This document shows, piece by piece, positions 24,495 to 37,400 of a DNA stretch of 64,000 nucleotides. Under the pieces are notes generated by a model. That model was not told where the DNA came from and searched no databases. It saw only the letters and a list, made by a program, of their open reading frames with translations. Source of the stretch: Henckelia pumila (lineage: Eukaryota > Streptophyta > Magnoliopsida > Lamiales > Gesneriaceae). Each line of letters opens with the position of its first letter. The first letter of the stretch is position 1. Made by a program: the position numbers and the translations under genes. The stretch spans positions 94,754,151 through 94,818,150 of the forward strand of contig NC_133120.1 in assembly GCF_033568475.1 (NCBI RefSeq). The letters run 5' to 3'.

Positions 24495-27026
24495 CTATTG
24501 TTTAGGAGTGCCAGTATCTGAATTTTCTTCTGCCCGTGCTTCGTCAGATTTTGAATCATCAAAAGGCCTCAAATAATTAATGCTAGAAACTGAGTGTTCT
24601 CCAGCATTGCTGCGCAACCAAGCATCTTGAAGCTGTAAAACATATTCCAAGTGCCACAGAACTTCCCCCATTGTTGGCCTGCTCTTCCCCTCATCTGCAA
24701 GACATTTCTCAGCAATCTCTCCAAACCTCATCAATGATTCTGGAGAATACTTTCCTTTGAGTTGTTCATCGAGAATGCTCTCAAGCGATCCCTCTCTTTG
24801 GCAACGCAATGCCCACTCTGCAAGATTTATTTGATCTTTCGGTAATGTGGGATTAATAACAGCTCGGGCACAAACAACTTCAAAAAGGACCACACCAAAC
24901 GAGTAAACATCAGATTTCTCGGTCAGTTGTTGCCGCCTGAAATATTCAGGATCAAGATAACCGAAGCTTCCCTTCACCGCAGTGCTCACATGTGTGTGCT
25001 CAAATGAAGGACCAGTTTTGGACAGCCCAAAATCAGCCATTTTTGCTACAAAGTTCCCATCTAACAAAATGTTGGTTGTCTTGACGTCCCTGTGGATTAT
25101 TCCCCTCTCTGATCCTGTATGAAGGTAGTGCAATCCCCTGGCCGCACCAATGCACACTTCCATTCGTTGCTTCCAACTTAATGGTGGTAAGTCGCTCCCA
25201 AACAGATGATTCCTCAGAGTTCCATTAGCCATATATTCATACACCAAAATCATTTCATTCTGCTCATCACAGAATCCAATCAGAGGGACAAGATGCCGGT
25301 GCCTTAGTTTTGACAGCAGCTCAATTTCTGTCTCAAATTCTGCTAAGCCCTGCTGAGATTGTGGATTGGATCGCTTAATTGCGACGAGGGTCCCATCATC
25401 AATCTCTCCTTTGTACACCTTACCAAATCCTCCCACTCCTATCACCAAACTTTCATCAAAATTATGTGTTGCTGCTCTAATCTCTGTTACTGTGAAGCGC
25501 CTCCCGGACCTGACAGAGCCAAATTGTCCATTTGGACTCTGACAACTCATTGAGCCTTTTGCATTGGCAGTGCTATTCCAAATTGATCCATGGAGGAACA
25601 AAGGCCGCCAGCCAGGAGAGGTCTTCTTGGTACCATTTTCTTCTCTCTTCTTCTTACAGAAGCAGATGGTCAGCATACATACAGCTGCAAGAATGGCAAC
25701 AGAAGCACTACCAGCTCCAATTCCAACCCAAAGGATTAGCTTTCTTGAACTTTTTTTAATTTCTGGATCACTATACTTCTGTGCATAAGCAAGATTTCCA
25801 TTCCGACTTAGCTTGAAAACCTCCAAACCACTCAAAAGAGCATCAGTTCCAGCAGAACCAGTACTTGTATCGGGACCTAACTGAATCCAAAGAGTCTTGG
25901 TGTTAGAAGAAATTGAATCCAGGTAATCCTCATGATATGCCTTGTTTATACCTCCAGCTCGAACAAAAATGTCAAAGTTTTCTGCAGCAGTTTTATTGTC
26001 AACGTATATTCTGAAAATCCTCTGATTAGGCTTATCATACAGCAGCTCACAGAAGTGCAGGCGGACTAGATAATCAAAATCTGGATCGACCTCCAATTTC
26101 CATGACATGTTGAATCTCTTGTCCAATACTTCTGTATTTGTCAAAGTTCTTGCTGTTTCATAGACAAGAAGAGGCGCTACGGTTGTATCATTTGGAGTAG
26201 CATAAGTAATGTTTGATTTGTTATAGATTTCTGATCCAGCATCTGAATTTATCATGTAACCTGAATCAGTTTCCCACATCCTCCAGAAAAAAGAATCTTG
26301 ATCAGGTTTGATGGAGGAGCCTCCAACATTCAGTCTATACATGGTTTCGATCCCCCGTTTGTTTAAATTCAATGAGCTCAAGCCACCATTTACGCCCACC
26401 CTCCTCACAGAGTCGATGAACATCTTATTGTCTTCTGGAATCATTTCTATTGCATTCACGAAACCAAATGAGCCTTTTGAGGGAACAAAATTAACAACCG
26501 TTTCACTACCTTCAACAGTAAGGAAATATTCCTTCACCAAATATGTCAAGCTAGAATTAACTCTTGAAGCAGGAAATTGTGAGTTCTTATACAAAATCTC
26601 ACCAGGAACATTGAATTCAGAAAGTAGCTTCAAACCATTCACCTCAACAGAGAAGTAAGAGTCATTGGCATTATAATTTTCAAATATCAATGGGTAGAAA
26701 TGAAGCCTAAAAAAATAATTCCCCGATGTTCCTTGAAAACTATAATTCATGCGGTCTGTAAAAACTCTGGCAGTTCTATAAAGTGGCTCATAAACTGGAT
26801 CGCCATTGAACATAGTGCTGTAGGCTTCAATACCAGGAGCAATGAGGGTGAAATTGTTGCCTGAAACTTTGTCACCAATCCATCTCCTACCATCTACATT
26901 TACACTCGAATTCGACCCACAATTTATCAGAAAGGACTGAATCTGAGATTCCACCGTTCTCGCAAACACAAATATAATAACCAGAAACAATACACTCAAG
27001 ATTCCCAGGCCCTGAACCTTCATCAT
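24495..27026 (-). CDS. CrRLK1L receptor-like kinase (HERK1/THESEUS1 type)
   Basis: This is a single-exon 843-aa receptor kinase. A signal peptide (about 1-27) is followed by two malectin-like domains (about 30-200 and 225-405) rich in N-glycosylation sites. A transmembrane helix lies at about 430-456 and a Ser/Thr kinase domain at about 523-800. The kinase is complete: glycine loop GVGGFGKVYKG (530-540), VAIK with Lys551, HRD at 645-647 with NILL after it, DFG at 665-667, and an activation segment ending in GSFGYLDPEY. It is an RD-type active kinase by sequence. Members sense cell-wall state and RALF peptides and control growth, fertilisation and immunity. An intron in the 5' leader (about 27340-27194) is suggested by splice-like borders, a feature seen in the family. 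Assignment to HERK1 rather than THE1 is tentative. Confidence 0.93.
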   Translation of the reverse strand: MMKVQGLGILSVLFLVIIFVFARTVESQIQSFLINCGSNSSVNVDGRRWIGDKVSGNNFTLIAPGIEAYSTMFNGDPVYEPLYRTARVFTDRMNYSFQGTSGNYFFRLHFYPLIFENYNANDSYFSVEVNGLKLLSEFNVPGEILYKNSQFPASRVNSSLTYLVKEYFLTVEGSETVVNFVPSKGSFGFVNAIEMIPEDNKMFIDSVRRVGVNGGLSSLNLNKRGIETMYRLNVGGSSIKPDQDSFFWRMWETDSGYMINSDAGSEIYNKSNITYATPNDTTVAPLLVYETARTLTNTEVLDKRFNMSWKLEVDPDFDYLVRLHFCELLYDKPNQRIFRIYVDNKTAAENFDIFVRAGGINKAYHEDYLDSISSNTKTLWIQLGPDTSTGSAGTDALLSGLEVFKLSRNGNLAYAQKYSDPEIKKSSRKLILWVGIGAGSASVAILAAVCMLTICFCKKKREENGTKKTSPGWRPLFLHGSIWNSTANAKGSMSCQSPNGQFGSVRSGRRFTVTEIRAATHNFDESLVIGVGGFGKVYKGEIDDGTLVAIKRSNPQSQQGLAEFETEIELLSKLRHRHLVPLIGFCDEQNEMILVYEYMANGTLRNHLFGSDLPPLSWKQRMEVCIGAARGLHYLHTGSERGIIHRDVKTTNILLDGNFVAKMADFGLSKTGPSFEHTHVSTAVKGSFGYLDPEYFRRQQLTEKSDVYSFGVVLFEVVCARAVINPTLPKDQINLAEWALRCQREGSLESILDEQLKGKYSPESLMRFGEIAEKCLADEGKSRPTMGEVLWHLEYVLQLQDAWLRSNAGEHSVSSINYLRPFDDSKSDEARAEENSDTGTPKQ

Positions 27027-28370
27027 TCACCACTTGTAAAACAAACCAGATTCCCCCAGTTACCCTTATATGTTTTCTCCCAACAGAACTCAGAATCCAA
27101 TGCAAGCACCAATAAATAGCAACCAAGAACAGAATGACATCAATTAAAAATTAAAAACCGTAGGCTGGATTCTGGAACCAAACGAACTGCTACCTGCAAA
27201 TACAAAGCCAACAAATTTACCTCTCGTGGACATATTTTTTCTACAGCACACTCACTCACCCTCCAGCCAAAATTTTCTTTTTTAAATGAAGAAACTCCAA
27301 AAATATAAAAGTAAAACAACAAGCAAAGACATCAAGTTACCTTCGTCACAGGAATCACGACTGGAAACCACCAAGAACTGTTGAATCAAACAATCAGCTA
27401 GCAGATCTGGGCCAGGAAACAGTACAGAAAAGGGAGGGATTTCAAATGGCTACAGAAAAACGGTACAAGAACGGAAAGACGCAATCTTTTTCCCTCCTGT
27501 GAGCCTAAACACACAGAAAAAGGAAAAACAAAATCCCAGAAAAGAGGAAAAATGTGGAGGAAGATGGAACACAGGCTTAGGCAGAGATTAAGGTTTCAAA
27601 ACAGACTGGAAAACATTCATGTCATTTATTTAGTCTTGTGTCTTGTTTTCTTTAGAAAAGGGTCGAGAATCCTGCATATAAATTATCTGTAAAATTAAAC
27701 CAGTTGCAAACTTTATTGCACTTTAAGTTGTAACTGCTTTACTCAGTCATCTTTTCATTTTTTTCCAAAAAGAAGAAACAAAAAAATGATTACGAAATTT
27801 ATCAAATTTTGACGTTTAGTGTGGGGTATATAAAAAACGTAGGGTGGGGCGAGTGGCAGATGGATGTTTGGTTGGCGGAGTATGAACGGACCTCCATTAT
27901 TCGTCATCCTCACATGCATTTGTCTGCAAGATTGATTGATCTACGCGCAATTTCATAGAATTTTTCTTTAAAAAAATTTCTTTATGTAATAGGATCGAGG
28001 AAATTTATCTACTAAACTCCTCAAAGTCTCAACTTTCTCACTAGATGATCTTTGAAGAGATAATTTTACGAGCGGATCTCGCGGATTTATATGATGAATT
28101 GGTCGATTCGATTAACATCTATAACCAAAATTAATATTTTTTATACAAAAAATAATATTTTTTATAAGTTGAGTTAAATAAGATATTATAAAATTAAGTC
28201 GTTTTATAAGAATTTTCGTGCTTGTGACGATGATATGTAAATATATGTTAAAGAATTGCACCCCCGACTCGAATTCTCAATTTCTTAAAAGTGGTTTTTT
28301 TTTGTTCCCAAAAAAAAATTGGAAGTAATTTTGATAACACCAAATGAAAATATGAAATAGTTTTTTTTAT
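27027..28370. other. Receptor kinase leader and promoter, then AT-rich spacer with a decayed repeat
   Basis: The part to about 27600 should be the spliced 5' leader of the receptor kinase gene. The rest is its promoter and an AT-rich spacer. At about 28060-28220 there is a degraded interspersed repeat with GCGGATCTCGCGGA at one end and GTCGTTTTATAAGAA at the other. It resembles in style the segments near 3300 and 13980. No gene was seen. Confidence 0.4.
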
Positions 28371-28439
28371 GGGCAACTTGTAGATAACTCCCTAAATCAA
28401 ACATAATTTTCAATTTACTCCCTATATTTGTCTTTCTGA

Positions 28440-31400
28440 AAATGTCATTGTCTTTATTTTAATCATTATTATTTCTTGAATTATTAAATGTGGAATTGGA
28501 TTCAAAATCTGATTTACTTGATTCATCAAGATAATAAATATTTTCATCGTCGGATGAAAATTCAATTGTTTCTACTGGATAGAATCCAATAGTATATATT
28601 TCTTCAAGAAGTTTAACTTTATTTTTCTTTTCGTTTCGTTTTGGACATTCATTTGCATAATGACCTTCTTCATTGCACAACCAACATGTGCAGTTCTTTC
28701 CTTTACCTTTTGGGCAATGTGGTTTTTTATTATCAAACTTTTTATAAAATTTTCTTTTATAAGGTTTTCTGAAGAAATTTCTTCTAAATTTCTTTTTCTT
28801 ATAGGGAATAAATTTCCTATTAAAAGATTTATAAGGTTTATTTAATTTATTATGTTTCTGTTGTTTTAAATGTTTGTGTGACATGTTTGTTTTACAACCG
28901 TATTCTTTTACTGTGAATTCCATTTTGTCACAACAAAGTTTATTATTTTGTTTGTAAGATTTGGATATTCTTTTATTTAATGTTACTTCTTGACATTTCT
29001 TTGTTATAACGTCTTTAATAAATTTAATAGCTACTCCTAATGTTTTGGCATAAGCACTAGTTAAGAATTCATCTTTACTATTTATTGGTATATTAGGTAT
29101 TTTATTAAAAATACTTAATTTATAATGCTCTTTTTTATCAGCATCTATTAACTGATAATAGTTTGTTTCATAATCACATATAAATTCTTATAGATAACAT
29201 AGATTACATAATTTTATATTATCCAAAATAAAAATTGCTCTATTTTGTTCTATATTTTTGGCTACTAAATTAGCGTCATTATTAGAAACTCCTAAAAATT
29301 CTTGGTACAAGGCATCAACAAATAGTTCGAAATATAGATGTTCTGTCATTCCTTGTGGTAGATTAGTAATTACTAGGTTTTCAGCCCAAGTTCTTACTGC
29401 TCCAACCAGTGTCATTTTTATCATCTCATGAGTTAAAACTTGAATATTCTCACTTTTGTCTAATAATGGTGTTAATTGAATTTGTACTGATAGTTCATTT
29501 GCCCAATGATCTATTTTTTATTTTCTTTCTTTGGCTGTTGAACAACCTAAATCTAAGATATTCTGTTTCACAAATCCTGATATTTTTTATTCTCTAAGAA
29601 TATCTCTAACATCTTTATAAGATCCAGAGTATTGGTCTCTGTTATATATATTCTTCATCATCTCTTCCACCACTACCTTCTACATTCGTTCGTAGATTTA
29701 ATCGTGGTCTAAAATCATCTTCAGATTCTGATTCTGAAATATCCATATCTCTGTATTGTTCTGATTCCTGATGTGAATGATATAATTCTTCTGTATTTAC
29801 TCATATTTGTTCAAAATCAGATGAGTCTGTTTCACTAAACATCTCCATATTTATGTTTGTCATAACTAAGGGGATTTCTATACCATGATTCAATTTTGAA
29901 TGGTGGTTCTTCTTCCATTTTCCTTTTTCCTTTATCTATTGGAAGAACTTCTTTAAGATAGTTTAATATTTCATTACTATGTCTTTCCTGTTCAATTGTT
30001 AATCTAGTCGTTGCTAAATCAATATATTCTTTGAAATTCTTCTCTAATTTTTGTATTGATAGATTGATCTTATTGATATTGTTTTCTAAATCTCCTAGAT
30101 CTTTTTCTAATTTTATTAAGGACGTCATTGCGATGAGGTTGATTCATTAACAATAGCTTGTTTAATTTTAAGAATATTTTGATTCATGGTTCCAATCTTT
30201 TCAAGAATATCTTCATCATTTCTAGCAAATGATAATGATCTTCTTGGTACAGACTGTTTTGTGATTTGGAGGTCATCTGAACTCCATCTTTTATAGGGAT
30301 TTATTTCTTCAATAAATGATTTTCGAGGGTGTTCAATTCTTGTAATATTTTCAAACATTCTTTCAACAGAAATAGTTGATTTTGTTGAAATTATTCCTGT
30401 TTGAGAATTATTACTTATTGCTAAACCGACAACATAGTTTATATTGATCGGATGGTTTCCTGTTAACATAAGATTATTTCTATAAAAGTAATAATCTAAT
30501 GTTAAAACGTCATTTATGTTTTTATCAAAAAGAGATATATTGTATTGTGGATAAATACAAAATTTCATCTTTTTGTAACATAAGTTTCCTTCAATTTTTC
30601 CAAGGATAGAATCCTCAAAATTACGTATCCTTTTGTCACGAACTGTGATTTCAAATGGTGTATCTATTCCTTTTTGGTAGTGAGCTGATACTATTATTTC
30701 GATTCCTCCAATGTGAACATATTTCAGTTCAGATCGTTCTTTTTCACTGGCTTTTGCCATGATGGTATCAATATCTTGAGTTGTTAATAACTTCAGAGTA
30801 TTAGACCTTGATTCGTTATTTATTTTACAAGATCGTTCTTTTGTACGAATCGAATAATAAATTAAATTTTTTCTAGGATTAATAAAATTTGAAATCTTGC
30901 TTAATATTCCTGGTTGGTCTATTAGATTTGTTTTTGAATTAGAAAACCCTATTTTCTGTATCTCAGCAAACTTATTCTGATTAAATATAATATTCAAATT
31001 ATACTCTTGGTTCTCTTCAGATTCATCAATCTGACTATTTTGATTTGGAATTTTTACTTCTGTCATTTTAACAGATCATAGAACTTCTTAATTTTCTTAA
31101 GGCTATTAAAAGCCTTTTTGTTGAATCTATCTGTTCTAATAAATTCTGAAAATCTTCGAAACTATCAATTGAAGATTGACAATTTTTAAGATGTTTCAAA
31201 TTGTTTTCACAATTTTCTATATCAAAATTTATATTTTGAGAATATAAATTAAAGATATTCATTTTTGTATTTTCATACATTTTCCATTTAGTAAAAATTG
31301 TTACTTTTATTATTTTGTTTTTGTTGATCGGATTTCGATAACAAAGTTTGTTCTTATTCATAACATATTGTTATGTCTTCAATTTCATCGTTTTCAGAAA

Positions 31401-31756
31401 TTTGAATTATCATTTTCCATTTGCTTGAAAAATGTTCTTTTTTATGATTTTTGAAATAAAAGGTTTGGAGATCTTTTATTTTATTTCATAATTGATCTAT
31501 TTGACGTAAATATTTTAGTAAGATTATTTTATCAAATAATTTTAATCTCAATATCTAAAGTTAATCCAGGCATTAATAATCTGCTTTATTTAACCGCTTT
31601 GATACCAGGTTGCGGAATTCTTCAAATTCTTATGAATTTTCTCATTCATGGCTTTACAGATCTGATTCATTTATAACAGATAAATGTTTTCAGATTAGTT
31701 TGGTTTCATTCATAGGTTATAATTACAAATTTTAGTTGATAAATTGATTCGAATAT
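28440..31756 (-). mobile_element. Endogenous pararetrovirus (Caulimoviridae), segment with leader end, movement protein, virion-associated protein and coat protein
   Basis: This is a viral fossil read on the minus strand. After a primer-binding site (31607-31596) come a small leader-proximal ORF (about 31361-31068), a movement-protein region (31066-30125), a virion-associated-protein-like coiled-coil region (30128-29835, overlapping the movement protein by four bases) and a coat-protein region (about 29820-28459). The coat region ends in a lysine-rich tract and a CCHC knuckle (CWLCNEEGHYANEC). Gene order matches the Caulimovirus/Soymovirus plan without an obvious aphid-transmission gene. The coat-protein part is broken in several places; the movement-protein region looks whole. 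It continues at 41903-46010 after an inserted retrotransposon. It must be older than that insertion. Confidence 0.85.
31596..31607 (-). promoter_or_regulatory. Pararetroviral primer-binding site (initiator tRNA-Met type)
   Basis: On minus the 12-mer TGGTATCAAAGC is one base from the TGGTATCAGAGC complement of the initiator tRNA-Met 3' end that primes caulimovirus reverse transcription. It lies between the leader and the first viral ORF, the expected place. Confidence 0.7.
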
Positions 31757-34406
31757 TGTAACACCCAGTATTTTTAAATACGTAAATCCGCATGCATAAT
31801 TAGGATATTTAATTATTTAAATTTTAGATTTATGGGTTAAATAATTATGTGAATTATTTATGCATGATTTAATTTATTTTCAAGCATTTAACCCATAAAT
31901 AGTGATTTTTATGATTTATGGCATTTTAATTATTTGATCGCGTAGACGGGACCGTGGACGGACGAGATGACAACTTTCTACCCAAATTATTTTATGAGTC
32001 TTTTAGGAGCCCAAAAATATTATTTTGAGATTTATTTCCTCAAAATTTTTAGTATTTAATTTTATATAATTTTAGGAGTCCATTTTTATTCAAATTTAGC
32101 CATTTTAATGACTTTTAATTATTTTTAAAATTTCCTTAATTTGTAATTTCGGGATTTTTATGTCTTTAATTTAAGTTATTAGATTTTAACTTTTATTTGG
32201 AGTTTTAAAACTTTATATTTTATATTTAAAACTTTTAATTTCCTAAAAACCTATTAAATTAAAAACCTAGACTAAGTCTAACCCTAAACCCCACACACTC
32301 ACGCCTCCCTTCACCATTAGCCGCCCCACTCCACCTCCTCCATCTTCATCTTCTTCATCTAGCAATCCTCAAGAATTCATAGCTCGTTTTTGAAGGTCCG
32401 AAGCTCGTCGTCGTCGTCCCGTCGTCCCGGAAACGTTCTACGCAACTCGATCTTTGATTCATCGGTGAAAGGCATGTTTTCTTTCTCCATTTTTCGTTCC
32501 CTATCAGTGATTAATAGTGTGCGTGTGTATGCATCAAATTTATTCAAGAAATTTTCAGAAAAACGTTTGCTTTTGGATGTTTGCACCTTGTTCATGTGTT
32601 ATTTTCATCATGCTCACGTTTTGCTATGGTGTGTGCACGGCTGCTGGTCAGAAGACGCATGGGGGGGTTCCTTAGGGTCCCTAGGATGGGTTTGGTTGGA
32701 TGGTTAAGGCTGAAAGAGGGCTGGAGTCGAGCTACATCAGATCTAGGGTCCAAGGGTTCGCAGCTTAGGGTTTGGGGGAAAAGGGGTCGGCTGGTGCATG
32801 CAGGGCCGAGAACCAGCCGACCCATGGCCAGGTTAGGACCGGCAGGACCTTGGGAAGGTCCTGCCGGCGGCGGTCCGGCCAGTGGTGGCCGGACTGGTGC
32901 GGCAGCAGCCCTTGACGGGCTGCTGCACGCAGCCGAGAGGATTTGAGAGAAGGGGAGGATCGGGTTGGGCTGGGTTCTGGGCCTGGGTCGGGTCTGGGTG
33001 TCCTGGGTCGGGTTAAGTTGGTCCGGGTTTGGTGGGCCGGGCTCGAGTCTTTTTAATTTTAAAATATTTTAGGAATTAATTGGTTTTTGGGCCAATTAAT
33101 TAGAAATAAAATTATTTGGACTCCTAAATAATTTTATTTGGGATTTTAAAATTTTAATTAAGTTAGTCCATTAATTTTATGGGCTTTTGAGCCCATAAAA
33201 GTTAGTGGGCCAGTCTTTGGGCTTTTGGGCCCATTGGGCCAGTTTAAATTGTTATTGGGCCTAGAATGCTTTAATGGGCTTTAAATTATTTAATTGGGCT
33301 TAGAATAATTTTTATTGGGCTTAAGTATGTTATTGGGCCAGTCTCAGTGTTAATGGGCCAGATTTAAGTAAATGGGCTTGAGTGTTAGGGCCAGCAGTCC
33401 AGTACAATCCATGAGAAATTTGCATGTGTCCTGAATATATATTTAATTATTTTTATGCATTGAAGTTATTTTAATATTTATATGTTAGTAAGAAATTAAA
33501 TTAAATATATATGAAGGACACACATTTTTATTTAAATACATGCATTCATGAAATAATTTTATGCATAATTAAATGTTTAAGGTTGAGCAATAATAAAATA
33601 TTTTATGTTGGAAGTTGAAGTAGTGTGACAATTTAAGGGGGATTCGTCCCCATATGTGAACTATTGAAGGGCAGTTTACTGCCAATTTAAGAGGTGATTC
33701 GTCGCCGCCACGTACGTTGGTTTCCACGCTGATCAGTATTTAATGTATGATTTAAGGTTACACTACGGATACAACCATGCGATGTTAGAAAATAATTGCT
33801 CAACAATGTTTATGTATTATGTTATTTAAGTTAAGTTAAGTTATGTTATGTTATGAAATTTTCAAGCATGCTCATTCATGTATATGTATGTATTAGTATT
33901 TAATTGTTTTAAATTATTTTAAACACTTGTTATGTTAGCATGTTGGGCCTCTAGGCTCACTACACTGGTATGGTGCAGGTGAGTATGTTGAGGATGAGGT
34001 TGTACCCACCGGAGGCGAGGATGTATGAGCGGGCATGCAGTGACCCCGTGACCGTGATAGATGTCTGAGTCACATGCATGTTTTTGATTATGTCAGCACG
34101 TTACACATTTTATATTATTTTTCAGTGGTTGTGAGTTTTGAATATTTTATTGAATATTGTCAGTGCATGCAAATTTTAATCATTTTATTTATGCAGTATT
34201 TTTAATTAAATGTTTGACTCAGATATTTATTTTATTTTAAAGAATGCATTTTTATTTAAGTATTTAATTGTTTATTTATTTATTTATTTTTAAATCTTTT
34301 TATTCTGTGCATATATGTATGGGCATATATGTACATATTTTATTTATTAAGTATAAAAAAAAAATTCGCATATTTATTTATTAATTATAGAGTTAGGGTC
34401 ATTTGA
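31757..34406 (+). repeat. 5' LTR of the chromovirus
   Basis: It begins TGTAACACCC and matches 39258-41897 almost throughout. It contains a dense run of TGGGCC/TGGGCT motifs at about 33030-33385. GC-rich open frames at 32390-32946 recur in the other LTR and are not genes. Confidence 0.92.
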
Positions 34407-34408
34407 GT

Positions 34409-34420
34409 TGGTATCAGAGC
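34409..34420 (+). promoter_or_regulatory. Primer-binding site of the chromovirus
   Basis: TGGTATCAGAGC, the exact complement of the initiator tRNA-Met 3' end, starts two bases after the 5' LTR. Confidence 0.85.
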
Positions 34421-37400
34421 AAGGTCCTTGGAGGGGTCATTACTGCTATGCGAGCTCAGAAATCCACGCTACCGGTCTGTAAGTTTTAAGTATTTATAGC
34501 ATGATTTAATTTTTTTTAGAATTTAAGTTAGCATTAATTTGAAACAACTTAGTTATGCATGGCGATTTACGTAAAGAAATATGTGGTGGTGCAGAATGCC
34601 TCCGAGACCAGTTAACAGACGTGGGGGACCTCCACCTCCACCTCCACCTCCACCTCCGCAGAACCCTATTGCAGCATTGGAGCAGGCCAATGCGAATATG
34701 ATGGCGGGGATTACTGCTCTGTTAGAGCAGCAGGCTACTCGTCCCAGGTTGTCCCATGAGGAGGACGTTGCTGAGAGGTTCCAGAAGAAGGGACCCAAGG
34801 AGTTTGTTGGTACCAACGATCCTTTGGTGGCGGAGGGATGGATTCGCTCTCTGGAGTCCATCTTTGCTTATATGGGGATGACAGACACCGACAGGGTGAA
34901 CTGTGCGACGTACATGCTGAGGGGTGATGCAGCGCTCTGGTGGGAGGGTGCAGCCAGGGGAGTTCACCTTCCTACACTGACCTGGGCAGAGTTTAGGCGT
35001 ATCTTCTACGCCAAGTACTTCACTGAGGATGTGCGCAGTCGCATGATCCGAGAGTTTATGAGTCTCCGTCAGGGGGACAAGACAGTGGTTGAGTATGTGA
35101 GACAGTTCGATAGGGGCTGTCACTTTGTGCCTCTGATTTCAGATAGTCCACCAGAGAAGTTGAGGCAGTTTGTGGAGGGTTTGAAGGCGGATATCAAGCA
35201 TGATGTTCGCATGACAGACGTCCTTACTTATGAGTCTGCAGTCAGTAGAGCCTTGCGTTTCGAGGAGGGTCGGAGAGAGATCCAGAGGGAGCAGCAGGGG
35301 AAGAGGCAGTTTCAGGCTGGGTATCAGCGACCATCTTCGCAGCCTCCTGCGAAGAAGCAGTTTACAGGGCCGGCTAAGGGCCCGAATCCACAGCAGAGGC
35401 CACAGCAGCAGAGGCCGCAGCAGCAGAGGGGCGGGGCCCCTAATTCCATAGCTTATCCCACTTGCCCGAAGTGCCAGAAGATGCATTCGGGACCTCGTCT
35501 ATTGGGAGCAGGAGTTTGCTACCACTGTAGGGAGCCAGGGCATCAGATAGCTAACTGCCCGAGGAAGAAGAACACCGCTGGTAGGGTGTTTGTGATGCAG
35601 GTCGAGGAGGTAGATCCAGACACCTCCTTGATCACCGGTATATCTTACCCCTAACTTTTAATAATTTTTCTTTGGTTAAAATTTCATCTTTAATTTGGAA
35701 TTATTGTTATTTGGGTTATTTAACTGCATGTTAGAATAGGAAGCATGTTTTACTTGTTATTAGAATTAAGAATTAGTAGTGACTCGTTGGGGAAAATTTA
35801 GTAGTGGTATGAAACTGTTGGGAATTTTCTGCGTGCAGGGAGAATTCTAGTTGGAGGCAACTCCACGTTTGCGTTGTTAGATTCAGGGGCTACGCATTCG
35901 TTTATCTCCCTGGAGTTTATCAGGCGGGTAGGCATCACACCTGAGAGTAGTGACAGTGGGTATGATGTTACTATGCCGTCAGGGCAGATTATTTCTACCT
36001 CGAAGGTTATTCGAGGACTGGAGTTGGAGCTGCAGGGACACTCCATTCGAGCAGATGTAGTAGTTTTGCCTTTGAGTGGATTCGATTTGATTTTGGGCAT
36101 GGACTGGTTGACAGTCAATGGAGCTTCGATTGATTTTCGTCGGAGATCAGTGTCAGTGAGTACTACAGTAGGCGACCCGTTCACTTTTCATGCATCTCAG
36201 AGCAGTGATATTCCTCAGGTGATATCTCATATTCAGGCAAGGAAGTTGTTGAGACGGGGTTGCCAGGAGTTTCTAGCGAGCATCGTCACGACTTCAGAGC
36301 CATCTAGCAGATCATTATCAGAGATAGAGGTAGTTCGTGACTTTCCGGATGTCTTTCCGGAGGATGTTGCAGGAATTCCACCAGTGAGAGATGTGGAGTT
36401 CGGCATCGACTTAGTGCCAGACACCGTGCCTATCTCTAAGGCACCGTACAGACTTGCTCCTACCGAGATGAAAGAGTTGAAGGAGCAGATTCAGGAGTTG
36501 TTAGAGAAAGGCTTTGTTCGTCCTAGCTTTTCTCCGTGGGGAGCTCCGGTGTTATTTGTGAAGAAGAAGGATGGCAGTATGAGACTGTGCATCGATTACC
36601 GAGAGCTCAACAGGGTCACAGTGAAGAACAAGTATCCACTGCCAAGGATAGAGGATTTATTTGACCAGTTGCAGGGAGCTTCGGTGTTCTCCAAGATCGA
36701 CCTGCGATCTGGTTATCATCAGTTGCGTGTTAGAGATACAGATGTGTCCAAGACTGCTTTCAGGACACGATATGGGCATTACGAGTTCTTAGTGATGCCA
36801 TTTGGGATGACCAATGCTCCAGCGGTTTTCATGGATCTCATGAACCGAGTCTTTCAGCCGTATTTAGATCAGTTCATCATAGTCTTTATTGATGATATTT
36901 TGATCTATTCTAGGAGCATCGAGGAGCATAGACAGCATCTTCAGACAGCCTTGCAGACTTTGAGGGAGCATCGTTTGTATGCAAAGTTCAGCAAGTGCGA
37001 GTTTTGGCTTGAGCAGGTGGCATTTCTTGGCCATATTATTTCGAGAGATGAGATTGTAGTTGATCAGTCGAAGGTTGAGGCAGTGTAGAATTGGGGTATT
37101 CCGAAGAATGCTTCGGAGATTCGCAGTTTCTTGGGTTTGGCCGGATATTATAGGCAGTTCATCCAGGGTTTTTCCTCTATTGCAGTACCCTTGACTTCCT
37201 TGACCAAGAAGAATGCGAAGTTTATCTGGAGTTCAGACTGTCAGAGGAGCTTCGATCAGCTGAAGGAAGCACTCACTACTGCACCAGTGTTAGCAGAGAC
37301 AGTACCACATGAGGAGTTAGTGGTGTACACCGACGCGTCTAAGCTGGGTTTAGGCGCAGTACTTATGCAGTGTGGCAAGGTTATTGCGTATGCGTCGAGG

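Noticed and set aside
32390-32946. GC-rich open frames in the left LTR, repeated at 39891-40572
   Set aside because: They lie in both LTRs, differ by frame-changing indels between copies and have no domain. They are regulatory or untranslated LTR sequence.
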